Shown: positions 1 through 8,249 of the stretch, in pieces
Layout: each line of letters starts with the position of its first letter
Position numbering within the stretch: the stretch's first letter is position 1
NCBI GenBank assembly: GCA_963668185.1
Contig: OY764162.1
Location: 434,001-498,000 of the forward strand
Reading direction: 5' to 3'
DNA length: 64,000 nucleotides
Source: G963668185 sp963668185
Lineage (GTDB): Bacteria > Chloroflexota > Dehalococcoidia > Lucifugimonadales > G963668185
Made by a program: the position numbers and the translations under genes
The notes under the pieces: generated by a model
The model's input: only the letters and a program-made list of their open reading frames with translations
Database searches by the model: none
What the model was told of the DNA's origin: nothing

Positions 1-1
1 G

Positions 2-1069
2 GAGCATGAGGAGTGGCGGCCCAACGTGCGCAACTCTTCGCTGGCGTCCCTCGAAGCCGGGCTGGTGGACAGGCCGATCACACGAGACATCGACTGGGGC
101 GTTCCGGTTCCGGTCGAAGGGTACGAGGGGAAGCGCATATACGTCTGGTTCGAGGCCTGCATCGGGTACTTGTCGGCGTCCGTGGAGTGGGCGAAGAACA
201 GGGGAGACGAGGACGCGTGGCGGCCATACTGGCAGGAGGACGTTCCCGGCTACTACTTCATGGGCAAGGACAACATCGCGTTCCACTCGATCATCTGGCC
301 GGCGATGCTGCTGGGGTACGGCGGCCTGAACATTCCGCACAACGTGGTCGCCAGCGAGTACCTGAACATCGAGGGGTCCAAGCTGTCCACGAGCCGCAAC
401 TGGGCCGTCTGGCTGCCTGATCTGCTGGAGCGGTACGACCCTGACGCCATCAGGTACGTGCTGACCGCGGGCGGGCCGGAGACGAGCGACACCGACTTCA
501 GCTGGGAAGAGTTCGTGCGCCGGAACAACGACGAACTCGTAGCGACGTACGGCAACCTCGTCAACCGCGTGCTTGCCCTCACGTACCGCGCGTTCGAGGG
601 CCGCGTGCCGGAGCCGGGCGAGCTTGACGACGCAAGCCGCGAACTGCTGGAGGCCGCCGCGCAGACACTCGAAGACGTTGGCGCGAGCCTGCACGGCTGC
701 CGTTTCCGCGCCGCGCTGGGGCAGGGCATGGCCCTCGCGCAGTCCGTGAACAGGTACCTCGACCGCAAGGCTCCCTGGAGCGCGGCACGATCGGACTTGC
801 AGGACGCCGGCAGAACGCTGTGGACGTGCATCGGCGTGATCAACTGCCTCAAGACCGTGCTTTACCCCATCCTGCCGTTCAGTTCCCAGAAGGTGCACGA
901 GATGCTCGGCCTGCCGGGGACGGTTGCGGAGCAGGGCTGGAAGTGGTCTCAGGACGACGTTCCTCCCGGGCAGGAGTTCTCCAGGCCGGAGCCGCTTTTC
1001 GTCAAGCTCGACGACTCCGTGATCGAAGAGGAGTCCGGCCGGCTGGGCGTCCCCGTCCAGGCCCGGTAG
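2..1069 (+). CDS. metG: Methionyl-tRNA synthetase, C-terminal part (5' end outside window)
   Basis: Cytosolic class I aminoacyl-tRNA synthetase that charges tRNA-Met. The frame is open from base 2; the ATG at 26 is internal, because the residues before it (EHEEWRPNVRN) continue the family sequence. The second half of the catalytic domain is visible (WPAMLLGYG, then ASEYLNIEGSKLSTSRN); KLSTSR at about 380-397 is the KMSKS-type loop. The helical anticodon-binding domain follows (TYGNLVNRVLAL, CIGVINCLKTVLYPILPF). There is no C-terminal EMAP-like tRNA-binding domain, so this is the short form. The next gene starts five bases after the stop, suggesting co-transcription. Identification is secure; only the start is missing. 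Confidence 0.95.
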   Translation, partial: EHEEWRPNVRNSSLASLEAGLVDRPITRDIDWGVPVPVEGYEGKRIYVWFEACIGYLSASVEWAKNRGDEDAWRPYWQEDVPGYYFMGKDNIAFHSIIWPAMLLGYGGLNIPHNVVASEYLNIEGSKLSTSRNWAVWLPDLLERYDPDAIRYVLTAGGPETSDTDFSWEEFVRRNNDELVATYGNLVNRVLALTYRAFEGRVPEPGELDDASRELLEAAAQTLEDVGASLHGCRFRAALGQGMALAQSVNRYLDRKAPWSAARSDLQDAGRTLWTCIGVINCLKTVLYPILPFSSQKVHEMLGLPGTVAEQGWKWSQDDVPPGQEFSRPEPLFVKLDDSVIEEESGRLGVPVQAR

Positions 1070-1074
1070 GCCGG

Positions 1075-2043
1075 ATGTTGCAGGTCGCCCAGATATACGC
1101 GCCCGTCCAGCACAGGCTGGAAAGGGTGGACGGGCAGCTAAACGGCCTCAGCGACGTCCCGCCGGAGTTCCTTGCCAAGCTGATCGGCCACGTGGTCGGC
1201 AGCACCGGCAAGCGGATTCGCCCCGCTCTCACGCTGCTGGCGTCCGGCTTCAACGATCACGACGAGGCCGTTTCCGAGAAGATGGCCGTGGCCGTCGAAC
1301 TGCTGCACCTCGCGACGCTGATCCACGACGACACGGTTGACGACTCCGACCTGCGCAGGGGACGGGCCACGATAAGCAGCCTGTGGGGCCGCAACGTGGC
1401 GGTGCTGCTGGGCGACTACCTGTTCGCGACGTCCGCCATTCACGTGTGCGACACGAATCACGTGTACGTGATCCGGCGCTTCTCGGAGACGATCACCGAG
1501 CTATCGAAGGGCGAACTGTTCGAGCTTGCCTCGTCCTGCGACTGGACGCAGGACCGGGCCGCGTACTACGAGCGGATCTACAACAAAACGGCGTCGCTGT
1601 TCACGGTCGCGTGCGAGTCCGGCGCAGTTCTGAGCGGAGCGCCGGAGGCGCAGGCCGCGGCGCTGAAAGGGTACGGCTACAACCTCGGCATGGCGTTCCA
1701 GATAGTGGACGACATACTCGACTTCTCCGGGAGCGCGGTCGAGATCGGCAAGCCGGTGGGCAGCGACCTGGCGAACGGGGTCATGACGATACCGTCTATC
1801 ATCGCCGGCGAGCGCTTCCCGGACGACAACCGCGTGCGCCGCCTGTTCGACGACATCCGCAACGAGGACGCGCTGCGCGAGGCCGTCGAGCAGGTGCAGG
1901 ACCCGGCCGTGATGGCCGAGGCCGAGTCGGAGGCGCAGCGCTTCGGCTCAGAGGCCCGCCGCTGCCTCGACGAGTTGCCGGCCCGCCCGGAGCGTGAGTC
2001 GCTGCTGGCGCTGGTGGACTACGTGCTCAGCAGGCGGAAGTAG
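1075..2043 (+). CDS. Polyprenyl diphosphate synthase (trans-prenyltransferase)
   Basis: Condenses isopentenyl diphosphate onto an allylic diphosphate to make a long-chain prenyl diphosphate for quinone or lipid-carrier synthesis; cytosolic, Mg-dependent. The 322-residue protein has both aspartate-rich motifs: DDTVDD at residues 85-90 and VDDILDF at about 211-217, plus GKRIRPAL near residue 45 for diphosphate binding. The ATG at 1075 was chosen because the family N-terminus starts there; the same frame is open back to 820 inside metG. Product chain length cannot be read from sequence (the residues before the first motif are LATLIH); heptaprenyl to nonaprenyl is likely. Confidence 0.9.
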   Translation: MLQVAQIYAPVQHRLERVDGQLNGLSDVPPEFLAKLIGHVVGSTGKRIRPALTLLASGFNDHDEAVSEKMAVAVELLHLATLIHDDTVDDSDLRRGRATISSLWGRNVAVLLGDYLFATSAIHVCDTNHVYVIRRFSETITELSKGELFELASSCDWTQDRAAYYERIYNKTASLFTVACESGAVLSGAPEAQAAALKGYGYNLGMAFQIVDDILDFSGSAVEIGKPVGSDLANGVMTIPSIIAGERFPDDNRVRRLFDDIRNEDALREAVEQVQDPAVMAEAESEAQRFGSEARRCLDELPARPERESLLALVDYVLSRRK

Positions 2044-2092
2044 GGGGCGGATGGATGCGCCGGCGCGGGAATGACGGCGATAGAAGGCGCGC

Positions 2093-2121
2093 GTAGGGGC
2101 GGGTTTCAAACCCGCCCCTAC
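2093..2121. terminator. Palindrome between convergent genes, possible bidirectional terminator
   Basis: Perfect inverted repeat: GTAGGGGCGGGTTT pairs with AAACCCGCCCCTAC. It sits between the stops of the prenyl synthase (+) and the surface protein (-). There is no clear T-run, so it may instead be a dispersed palindromic repeat; the related motif GCGCCCCTACGG recurs at about 4634 and 5407. Confidence 0.5.
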
Positions 2122-2138
2122 GGTGTTTGTTGGTGCGG

Positions 2139-4343
2139 TTACGTGCGCCGGCCCCACCTTCGCACGGCTGCCACGCCGATGCCCGCCAGCAGCAGCGCGG
2201 CGCCGGCCCCGGCCAGGGCCAGGAGCAGGGTGCGCGAGGGCGCGGCGTCTCCTACGGTTATGTTGGAGAGGTCCAGCGGCGGGACTTCCGGCAGCTGCGG
2301 CTCTGGGGCCGGCGCGTCCGCTTCCTCGTCGATTATGGCCGGGAGTTTGAGGGTGACCTCGGCGCAGTTGGGGTTGGGGTTGTTGCCGAGGGCGTCGAGC
2401 TCGGAGTCGCAGACTATGATGGTGACTACGGTGGCGCGGCCTACTGCCCTTGTGGGGCGGCCGGTGATGTAGCCGGTGTCCTCGTTCAGGCGCAGGGTGC
2501 GCGGCAGGACGGAGCCTTCCTTGAGCTTGTAGGAGGCGATGTCGGTGTCGCTGGTGATCGGGACGATGGTGCGGATGCGCTGGCCGACGGTGAGCGAGGA
2601 CGGCGGCTTGTACCTGACCGACGGGGCGGCGGCGTCCACGCTGTGGCCTGGGCGGTGAGCCGCGCCCGTGAAGGCCAGGCTCGCCGGCTCGCCTGACAGG
2701 GAGTTTATCGAGCCGCCGTTGAGCACGATAAAGCCACTGGGGACGGCCACCTGGCCTACGTCGCCCTGTTGCACGGCGTAGGCGAAGATGATCTCATTCA
2801 AGGCGTGGGACCGGTAGCTAGCGGGGCGCACCTCGCCGCCGACGGTGATGGCCAGCGACGGCGAGCCGTTCACGTCTACGAGCCCGCTGAACTTCACGGC
2901 CACCGTTACCTCGCCGCCGACAACGAGCCTTCCCCAGGAGACGATGCTCACGCTCACGACCTCGGACGCGAACGTCTTGAGGCGGGGGTACTCGCTCGCC
3001 GTGCCGAAGTGCCACGGGTCGTCCGCTCCGGAGACGCCGGTCTTAGCGTCGCCGTCGTAGTCCACGTTCCAGTTGGCGTAGATGCCCGCGTAGCCCGTGG
3101 GCGTCTGCAACTCCGCAGTCGTCTTGCCCGCCGGGTCGGTGTCGTCGGCGATGCCCGAGGTCTGCGTGTCCCAGTAGCTGGCGGTCGCCGTGCCGCTCCC
3201 GACTAGGCCGCCCGCGCCGCTACCGGAGTTTGTGCCCGCTCCCGAGATGGTGGCGGCTCCCAGCGAGTAGCTGGCCTCGACGGTCCCGACGTGCGAGCCG
3301 ACAAGCCCGCCGGCGTTCTCGACGAAGTTGCCAATGCGGCTCCTCGCCTCTGCGGCGCCTGTGGCGTAGCTGGCCGACACCGTGCCGGTGTTAAAGCCCA
3401 GCAGTCCGCCGGCGTGGGCGTTCCCTCCCTGGCCGTTCCCGGCGCCGGAGTTGGAGTCGGCCAGGACGGCGCCGGTCGCGAAGGACGCGCCGATGCGCCC
3501 TTGATTCAAGCCCACCAGCCCGCCGGCAATAGAGGGGTCTTCGCCCCCGGCGTCGGCTGTCACGTCGCCCAAGGCGTAGCTGCGCAGGATTTCGCTTCTG
3601 ATGTTGGCAAAGCCCACCAGCCCGCCGGCGTAGGCGGTCACGCCGGCACTCGACGGACCGGACGTCTCCGCTTCCACGCTGACGTCGGCCCAACTGTCGG
3701 TTATGTCGCCGTTGTTCCACCCGGCCAGCCCGCCCGCGTAGGCATCGGCGTCTCTGGTCACCGTCACGCTGGCCGTAACCGAGCCGGTCACGCCCACGTT
3801 CTTCACCACGCCGCCGGTGCTGATGACGCCGAACAGCCCGGCGCGCGCAATACCCGCCGCCCCTGTGACGGTTTCGGTTATGTTGACGTACAGGTTGGAT
3901 ATGGTGTGGCCGTTGCCGTCCAAGGTCGCCCTGAACGACGTTGTGGCGTCGCCGATGGGCGTCCAGCCGTCGCCGGTGGTCCAGCTGGTCTTGTTGGTAT
4001 TCGCGTCGGCGTAGCTGGCGTCGGCGTTGAAGTCGAGGCTCTTGGCCAGTTCGTAGCCGGTGCAGGCGGCGGGGCAGCCCATGGCAGCGGCCGGGCTGGG
4101 GAAGGCGGCGGTGTAGGCTGCGTAACCGGTATCGCCGGAGTTGATGGGGGCGTTGTTGCCGAAGAGGTCGTAGCGGACGGCGTCCAACTGCTCCAGCGTC
4201 GTTATCTCGATGAGGTTGTCGTTGTCCAGGTCATAGTCGATGTTGGCGGACTGGGCGGACGCCGCGCCGCCGAGCAGGGCGGTCAGGCCGGCGGCCAGCG
4301 CGATGGCGAGCGTGGCGAGTATCGGGCGCATGGAACGGCTCAT
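2139..4343 (-). CDS. Secreted, membrane-anchored GLUG-repeat surface protein
   Basis: Probable cell-surface protein of 734 residues; ligand unknown. The ATG at 4343 has GAGGGG upstream and opens a signal peptide (MSRSMRPILATLAIALAA to AASAQS). An acidic segment with DNDNLIEITTLEQLDAV follows, then at least five GLUG-type repeats of the form AGGLVGxNxGxIxxSxAxG, a YPRLK end motif, an immunoglobulin-like region and a putative-Ig domain (LRLNEDTGYITGRPT). A C-terminal membrane helix (LLLALAGAGAALLLAGIG) ends in RRWGRRT, a stop-transfer anchor. The frame is open to 4526, but that extension lacks a signal sequence. A G10 tract lies about 20 bases before the start. The N-terminal segment is related to the protein at 36103-37653. 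Confidence 0.85.
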   Translation of the reverse strand: MSRSMRPILATLAIALAAGLTALLGGAASAQSANIDYDLDNDNLIEITTLEQLDAVRYDLFGNNAPINSGDTGYAAYTAAFPSPAAAMGCPAACTGYELAKSLDFNADASYADANTNKTSWTTGDGWTPIGDATTSFRATLDGNGHTISNLYVNITETVTGAAGIARAGLFGVISTGGVVKNVGVTGSVTASVTVTRDADAYAGGLAGWNNGDITDSWADVSVEAETSGPSSAGVTAYAGGLVGFANIRSEILRSYALGDVTADAGGEDPSIAGGLVGLNQGRIGASFATGAVLADSNSGAGNGQGGNAHAGGLLGFNTGTVSASYATGAAEARSRIGNFVENAGGLVGSHVGTVEASYSLGAATISGAGTNSGSGAGGLVGSGTATASYWDTQTSGIADDTDPAGKTTAELQTPTGYAGIYANWNVDYDGDAKTGVSGADDPWHFGTASEYPRLKTFASEVVSVSIVSWGRLVVGGEVTVAVKFSGLVDVNGSPSLAITVGGEVRPASYRSHALNEIIFAYAVQQGDVGQVAVPSGFIVLNGGSINSLSGEPASLAFTGAAHRPGHSVDAAAPSVRYKPPSSLTVGQRIRTIVPITSDTDIASYKLKEGSVLPRTLRLNEDTGYITGRPTRAVGRATVVTIIVCDSELDALGNNPNPNCAEVTLKLPAIIDEEADAPAPEPQLPEVPPLDLSNITVGDAAPSRTLLLALAGAGAALLLAGIGVAAVRRWGRRT

Positions 4344-4361
4344 TGTGGTGACCCCTCGCGC

Positions 4362-4380
4362 GGGGGGGGGGAGCGTTATA
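4362..4380 (-). promoter_or_regulatory. G10 homopolymer (C10 on coding strand) between possible -10 box and RBS
   Basis: Ten consecutive G on the + strand (4362-4371) lie between a TATAAC hexamer on the minus strand (4380-4375) and the GAGGGG ribosome-binding site (about 4357-4352) of the surface-protein gene. No good -35 was found at 16-18 bases. Tract slippage would alter the 5' untranslated region rather than the frame. Confidence 0.4.
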
Positions 4381-4497
4381 CATTCGATATGGTCCTCTCG
4401 CAGGCAATGGAAGCGGATGTGCGGCGTTGCGTTACGATAATGCCACATTGTGCCATTGTCGGGCGGCAGTTGGAAGGGGGTTTGAGAGGGATCCCTA

Positions 4498-4571
4498 TTC
4501 GTTCGTAGTGAGCCCCGTCGAACCACAACGGGGTTGCCGCCGCTGCCCTTCGACGGGCTCAGGGCGAACGG
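4498..4571. repeat. Dispersed repeat family A (two copies)
   Basis: Two copies of the intergenic motif seen through the window: TTCGTAGTGAGCCCCGTCGAACC and CCCTTCGACGGGCTCAGGG followed by CGAACGG. They lie in the 360-base gap between the surface protein and the small membrane protein. No gene was seen in this gap. Confidence 0.7.
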
Positions 4572-4590
4572 GAGGGGGGCGGGGGATGTA

Positions 4591-4674
4591 GTTCGACGGG
4601 GCTCACCACGAACGGGGAGAGGGCGCTTCGCGAAGCGCCCCTACGGCTTCGTAGGCCAGTTGGCCGTCAACGGG
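4591..4674. repeat. 84-base direct repeat, copy 1 (stray amidohydrolase tail)
   Basis: Near-identical to 5364-5446. On the minus strand it reads VDGQLAYEAVGALREAPSPR, the same residues as the C-terminus of the amidohydrolase at 5376-6947, but with no gene attached. It contains the perfect palindrome GGGCGCTTCGCGAAGCGCCC (4621-4640) and a family A motif. Confidence 0.75.
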
Positions 4675-4703
4675 CGGCGAGGGGAAGGGGGTTTGGGGCG
4701 TGG

Positions 4704-5087
4704 TTAGCTCTGTGCGCCGTTCTTCTGCTCATCGACGAGCTTTCGGAGCTCCTCGGCGGTGAAGGCGCGTCCGGGGTTGGCTTCGATGATGCGAAAGATC
4801 GCGGCCCGCTCTTCCTCGCGGCCCTTCTGCATGCCCTTCTGCAGGTCGTACTCGCGTAACTTCTTCTTGAATGCTTCGGCTAGCATTGTCCATCCCTCCG
4901 TTATTGTGTACACGGCTATGGCGGAGGCTACCCAGAGCGGCTGAACGTCCCGCCCGATAGCTACGATGGTATCCCACGCGCCGTCTCCGGTCCGCAGGGC
5001 GATTTCTCTATACGTTACCACGCCGAGGCTCAAGAGGGCGAGGACCGTGAAGAGCGCCCATACCCATAACTCCCGTAATATAGGCAT
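4704..5087 (-). CDS. Small two-helix membrane protein with charged tail
   Basis: A 127-residue protein of no recognised family. A first hydrophobic helix (about residues 8-26, LWVWALFTVLALLSLGVVTY) and a second around residues 50-68 (PLWVASAIAVYTITEGW) suggest a bitopic hairpin. The remainder is charged and helical (LREYDLQKGMQKGREEERA) and ends with a short putative winged-helix-like stretch (ANPGRAFTAEELRKLVDE). Local codon use resembles the neighbours. It stands alone between repeat-rich spacers. It could be a small membrane-tethered regulator, but this is a guess. Confidence 0.6.
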   Translation of the reverse strand: MPILRELWVWALFTVLALLSLGVVTYREIALRTGDGAWDTIVAIGRDVQPLWVASAIAVYTITEGWTMLAEAFKKKLREYDLQKGMQKGREEERAAIFRIIEANPGRAFTAEELRKLVDEQKNGAQS

Positions 5088-5195
5088 GATCCAGTTTACC
5101 GTTTCCAGTTTCAGATGCGTTCAGGCTAGTGTCAGCGTTGGAGCTTGTCAACGTGTTCGGCCCCATCTCGATCCTTCGAGGGACTCAGGACATGC

Positions 5196-5345
5196 CTTCC
5201 CCAGCAGACTGGGGAAGAGGCCGGAGGCCCCGCCCAGGCCACCCCTGGATACCGGCCTTCGCCGGTATGACGGAGGGAGGGGGCGGCCCTTCGCCGGTAT
5301 GACGGTTGGGAGCGTGCCGCCCTTCGACGGGCTCAGGGTGAACGG
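5196..5345. repeat. Composite intergenic repeat cluster (families B, C, A)
   Basis: Contains hairpin family B (CTTCCCCAGCAGACTGGGG plus AAG, 5196-5217), two copies of family C (GGATACCGGCCTTCGCCGG plus TATGACGG at 5247-5273; shorter copy 5284-5305) and family A (5320-5345). The B-spacer-C order recurs at 52437-52514. No gene is seen in the 5088-5375 gap. Confidence 0.8.
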
Positions 5346-5363
5346 AAAGCGAGCGGGGGATGT

Positions 5364-5446
5364 GGTTCGACGGGCTCACCACGAACGGGGAGAGGGCGCT
5401 TCGCGAAGCGCCCCTACGGCTTCGTAAGCCAGTTGCCCGTCAACGA
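5364..5446. repeat. 84-base direct repeat, copy 2 (inside the amidohydrolase 3' end)
   Basis: Matches 4591-4674 with one gap and a few substitutions. It supplies the last 20 or so codons and the stop of the amidohydrolase gene, so the repeat overlaps coding sequence. It carries the palindrome GGGCGCTTCGCGAAGCGCCC at 5394-5413. Confidence 0.75.
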
Positions 5447-6947
5447 AAGTGATGACGGCCTGCGAATCCGGCTCAGGCGCATCGGAGTCCAGCACTACGA
5501 GATCGGCCAGCTTTCCGGCGGTTAGGCTTCCCAGCCGGTCGCCGAGGCCGCTGACGGCAGCGGCCCGGCGTGTGTGCATCGCCAGCGCCTCGGCGGGCGT
5601 GACGCCCTCGGCGGGGGAGACGGCCCGGCCCGACGCGGCCCGCCTCCGAACGGCGGCGAGCGCGCCGGCGAGCGGCCCGCCCGACGTCACCGGCGCGTCC
5701 GAGCCTGCCGCCACGAGGATGCCGGCGTCGATCAGCGACCTCGCTCGGTACAGGCCGGCGAGCGTCTCCCGGTCCGACTCCCGCAGGTAGCGTTCGCCGC
5801 TCTCGTAGATGAACAGCGGGTTCGTGACAACCGCCGCTCCGGACTCAGCCAGGAGTTCCAATACGTCTTCCGGCGTCTCCGAGCAGTGCTCGATGCGATG
5901 CGGCGCGGGCATCGGGCCGGCCTCCCGATTCGCCGCCGCGATCGCGCCTGCCGCCGCCCGGACGGCTTCGGCCTCTACCGCGTGGACAGCGATGGGGAAG
6001 CCGCGCCTGGCCGCGTCCTTCACGAGCGCCCCGAGTTCATCGGCGTCCGGCGCGAGGCGTCCCGACGAGGCCGAGAGCATGGCCTTGGCGTGCCCGATGC
6101 TTAGCGCGTCATCTCCTGTACCGAACGGGAGGCCGGCGTCCGCGAACAGGCCCACGTTCCTTGCCCCCGCCATCACCACGACGCGGGGCGCGAAATCGCC
6201 TTCGGTCTTGAGCCGCGAGTACGTGTCCCAAGTGTCCGGCGTGTTGCCGGGGCCGGCGTCGGTCACGCACGTCACGCCTTGCGAAAGCAGGCGTTGGCCG
6301 GCACGGCGAACGGCGTCCGTGAACGTGTCGGGCGGCAGCGAGGGCATCCGGGCCGACAGCCACTCGCCCATGTCAAGCAGGAGGCCGGTCGGCTCGCCGG
6401 TGCGCGGGTCCCTGTCGATGGTGCCGCCGGGCGGCTCATCGGTGTCCATTCCGACGCCGACTTCGCGCATCGCCGTCGTGTTCAGCGCCGTCGCGTGCCG
6501 CGTGCTGTGCATCAGCCGGACAGGGTTAACGACCGTGGCGCGGTCCAGGTCATGACGGCTGGGATGCCGACGTTCCGCCAGTTCGGAATCGTGGTAGCCG
6601 TGGGCGCGAACCCACTCGCCGGGCGGGGTCTCCGCGGCCCGCGCTCGAATGGCCTCGACGATGTCCTCCACTGACCGCGCCACGGAAGGGCCGCAGTCGA
6701 CCTCCGTGAGGCTGGCCGCCAGCGCGAGCGGGTGGCAGTGCGCGTCCACGATGCCCGGCAACACCGCCGCGCCGCCGCAATCGACCACGCGCGTCCTGCT
6801 GGCGACGGGGTAGGGCGCGTCGCGTTTAGCGCCGACCCATGCGATGCGCCGGCCGGTGACGGCCACCGCCTCCGCGTGGGGATTGCGCGGGTCCATCGTC
6901 CGCACACGCGCGTTCACGAGCAGCAAGTCGGGCGCTGGAGTTCCCAT
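5376..6947 (-). CDS. Amidohydrolase family 3 (YtcJ-like) metal-dependent hydrolase
   Basis: A 523-residue member of the amidohydrolase superfamily (YtcJ/amidohydrolase_3 group), predicted cytosolic hydrolase of an unknown amide, formamide or cyclic amide. Seen: N-terminal beta-sandwich start (LLLVNARVRTMDP), VDAHCHPLALA metal-binding HxH, a histidine region at IAVHAVEAEAV, IEHCSETPEDV, and the C-terminal aspartate motif AAGSDAPV. The end (FVDGQLAYEA) is typical of the family. Length fits. The last residues are encoded by a dispersed repeat that is also present, detached, at 4591-4674. A NIPSNAP-like gene lies just upstream on the same strand. Substrate cannot be inferred. Confidence 0.85.
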   Translation of the reverse strand: MGTPAPDLLLVNARVRTMDPRNPHAEAVAVTGRRIAWVGAKRDAPYPVASRTRVVDCGGAAVLPGIVDAHCHPLALAASLTEVDCGPSVARSVEDIVEAIRARAAETPPGEWVRAHGYHDSELAERRHPSRHDLDRATVVNPVRLMHSTRHATALNTTAMREVGVGMDTDEPPGGTIDRDPRTGEPTGLLLDMGEWLSARMPSLPPDTFTDAVRRAGQRLLSQGVTCVTDAGPGNTPDTWDTYSRLKTEGDFAPRVVVMAGARNVGLFADAGLPFGTGDDALSIGHAKAMLSASSGRLAPDADELGALVKDAARRGFPIAVHAVEAEAVRAAAGAIAAANREAGPMPAPHRIEHCSETPEDVLELLAESGAAVVTNPLFIYESGERYLRESDRETLAGLYRARSLIDAGILVAAGSDAPVTSGGPLAGALAAVRRRAASGRAVSPAEGVTPAEALAMHTRRAAAVSGLGDRLGSLTAGKLADLVVLDSDAPEPDSQAVITFVDGQLAYEAVGALREAPSPRSW

Positions 6948-6988
6948 TACGATATGCTCTGTCCGCCCGAAGAGGAGGCCGCTCCCGG

Positions 6989-7309
6989 CTAGCGGAGTAT
7001 CGACTTGGGCGTTGCTTCGAGGATCGTCACCTTGATCTTGTCGCGGTGGAGCAGCTCTTCGACGAGCGGCATGAAGTACGAGTTCCAGTGTTCGCTCTGA
7101 TAGACGGCGTGGTAGAGCCGGTCCTTTTCCTCTTCGCTCTCGAACCTGCGAATCCAGTAGTACTTGTCATCGTCGTCGCGGCCCGTGAAGCTCCCGACGA
7201 CGACCATTCCAAGCGACACCTGGAACGGAATCAACTCCTCGTCCATGATCCTGGCAAGCCGGTCCCGCTGGCCGGGCTTGGCCGTGTAGTCTCGAAACTC
7301 GAAAAACAT
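6989..7309 (-). CDS. NIPSNAP-like / dimeric ferredoxin-like domain protein
   Basis: A 106-residue protein starting MFFEFRDYTAKPGQRDRLARI, which fits the NIPSNAP family (dimeric alpha-beta barrel fold). Members often sit beside catabolic genes; the biochemical role is generally unknown. The ATG at 7309 is preceded by AAGGAGACGGG, a strong ribosome-binding site; the frame is open to 7390, but that extension is arginine-rich repeat-derived sequence. It is probably co-transcribed with the amidohydrolase 41 bases downstream. Confidence 0.75.
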   Translation of the reverse strand: MFFEFRDYTAKPGQRDRLARIMDEELIPFQVSLGMVVVGSFTGRDDDDKYYWIRRFESEEEKDRLYHAVYQSEHWNSYFMPLVEELLHRDKIKVTILEATPKSILR

Positions 7310-7368
7310 CCCGTCTCCTTTCCGTTCTCCTGGTTTCCGAAGCCGGCGCCGGGGCCGTCCGCGCCGCT

Positions 7369-7396
7369 CATGGTTCGACAGGCTCACCACGAACGG
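7369..7396. repeat. Dispersed repeat family A
   Basis: CATGGTTCGACAGGCTCACC followed by ACGAACGG, in the divergent spacer between the NIPSNAP-like gene and the zinc-ribbon gene. Confidence 0.7.
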
Positions 7397-7538
7397 AACA
7401 GGCCGTCCTCCGGGTGGCCGGCTGCGCCGCTATGTATGATATACCAGCCGGGCCGGAGACCTGCGGCTCACAGGTTCGGCGGGCCTCGAAAAATGCGAAA
7501 AAGTGACCGCAGACTCAGTTACATTCCAGTGAGTTGAC

Positions 7539-8243
7539 GTGGCATTCTCAATAAAGATTCTCTACGACCTGCAACAGGTTGACACTTCCATCCAGGAGGC
7601 TTCGGAGCGGCTTTCGACGAACCGCGCGGCAATCGCGGACGACTCCGCGGTCCGGGCGGCTTCAGACGCGAAAGCTCGCCTGGAGGCAGACCTCACCGAG
7701 GCGAAGGTGGCGCAGAGGGCGTCCGAATCGGAGTTGCGGGCGCTTGAGAGCAAGATTGGCGGAATCAGCGCCAGGATGTACAGCGGACAGGTAACGAGCG
7801 AGCGCCACTACGAGGCGATGGGAGAAGAGCGCTCGTTCCTCGAGGCCCAGAAGGGCGAGGAGGAGGACAGGCTGCTGGAGACAATGGTGCGTATCGACGA
7901 CCTTGAGAGTGACCTCGCGGCGAGCGAGCGCACGCTCAACGACCTGACGCAGGCCAGGTCGTCACTGGTCGAAAGACTTTCGGCGGAGAACGAGGCGCTT
8001 GAGGCTGACCTGGCCGGACTCAACGGCCAACGGGAAGCGATAGTGACCGAGGTTCCCGCGCCGGCGCTGGCCACATACCACGCTCTGTTGGAGCGCAGGG
8101 AGGGCAGGGCGGTGGCGCTTGTCGAAAGAGGCATCTGCGAAGGGTGCAGGCTGACGCTGCCGACCGGAGAGCTGTCGAGAGCGCGCTCCGAGGGGGGCGT
8201 TCACCAGTGCAGCAGTTGCAGCCGCATCCTCTTCGTACCGTAG
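7539..8243 (+). CDS. Coiled-coil protein with C4 zinc ribbon (PF02591-type)
   Basis: A 234-residue protein: a long N-terminal helical hairpin/coiled coil (roughly residues 5-175, heptad-rich, with LESKIGGISARMYSGQ typical of the family) and a C-terminal four-cysteine zinc ribbon (GICEGCRLTLP and HQCSSCSRILFVP). Family members are conserved in Actinobacteria and Chloroflexi, often next to rnpB, and are assumed to bind nucleic acid or protein; no enzymatic activity is known. The start is GTG at 7539. The recombinase-like gene begins six bases after its stop, and rnpB follows, so the three probably form one transcription unit. Confidence 0.85.
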   Translation: MAFSIKILYDLQQVDTSIQEASERLSTNRAAIADDSAVRAASDAKARLEADLTEAKVAQRASESELRALESKIGGISARMYSGQVTSERHYEAMGEERSFLEAQKGEEEDRLLETMVRIDDLESDLAASERTLNDLTQARSSLVERLSAENEALEADLAGLNGQREAIVTEVPAPALATYHALLERREGRAVALVERGICEGCRLTLPTGELSRARSEGGVHQCSSCSRILFVP

Positions 8244-8249
8244 GCATTT

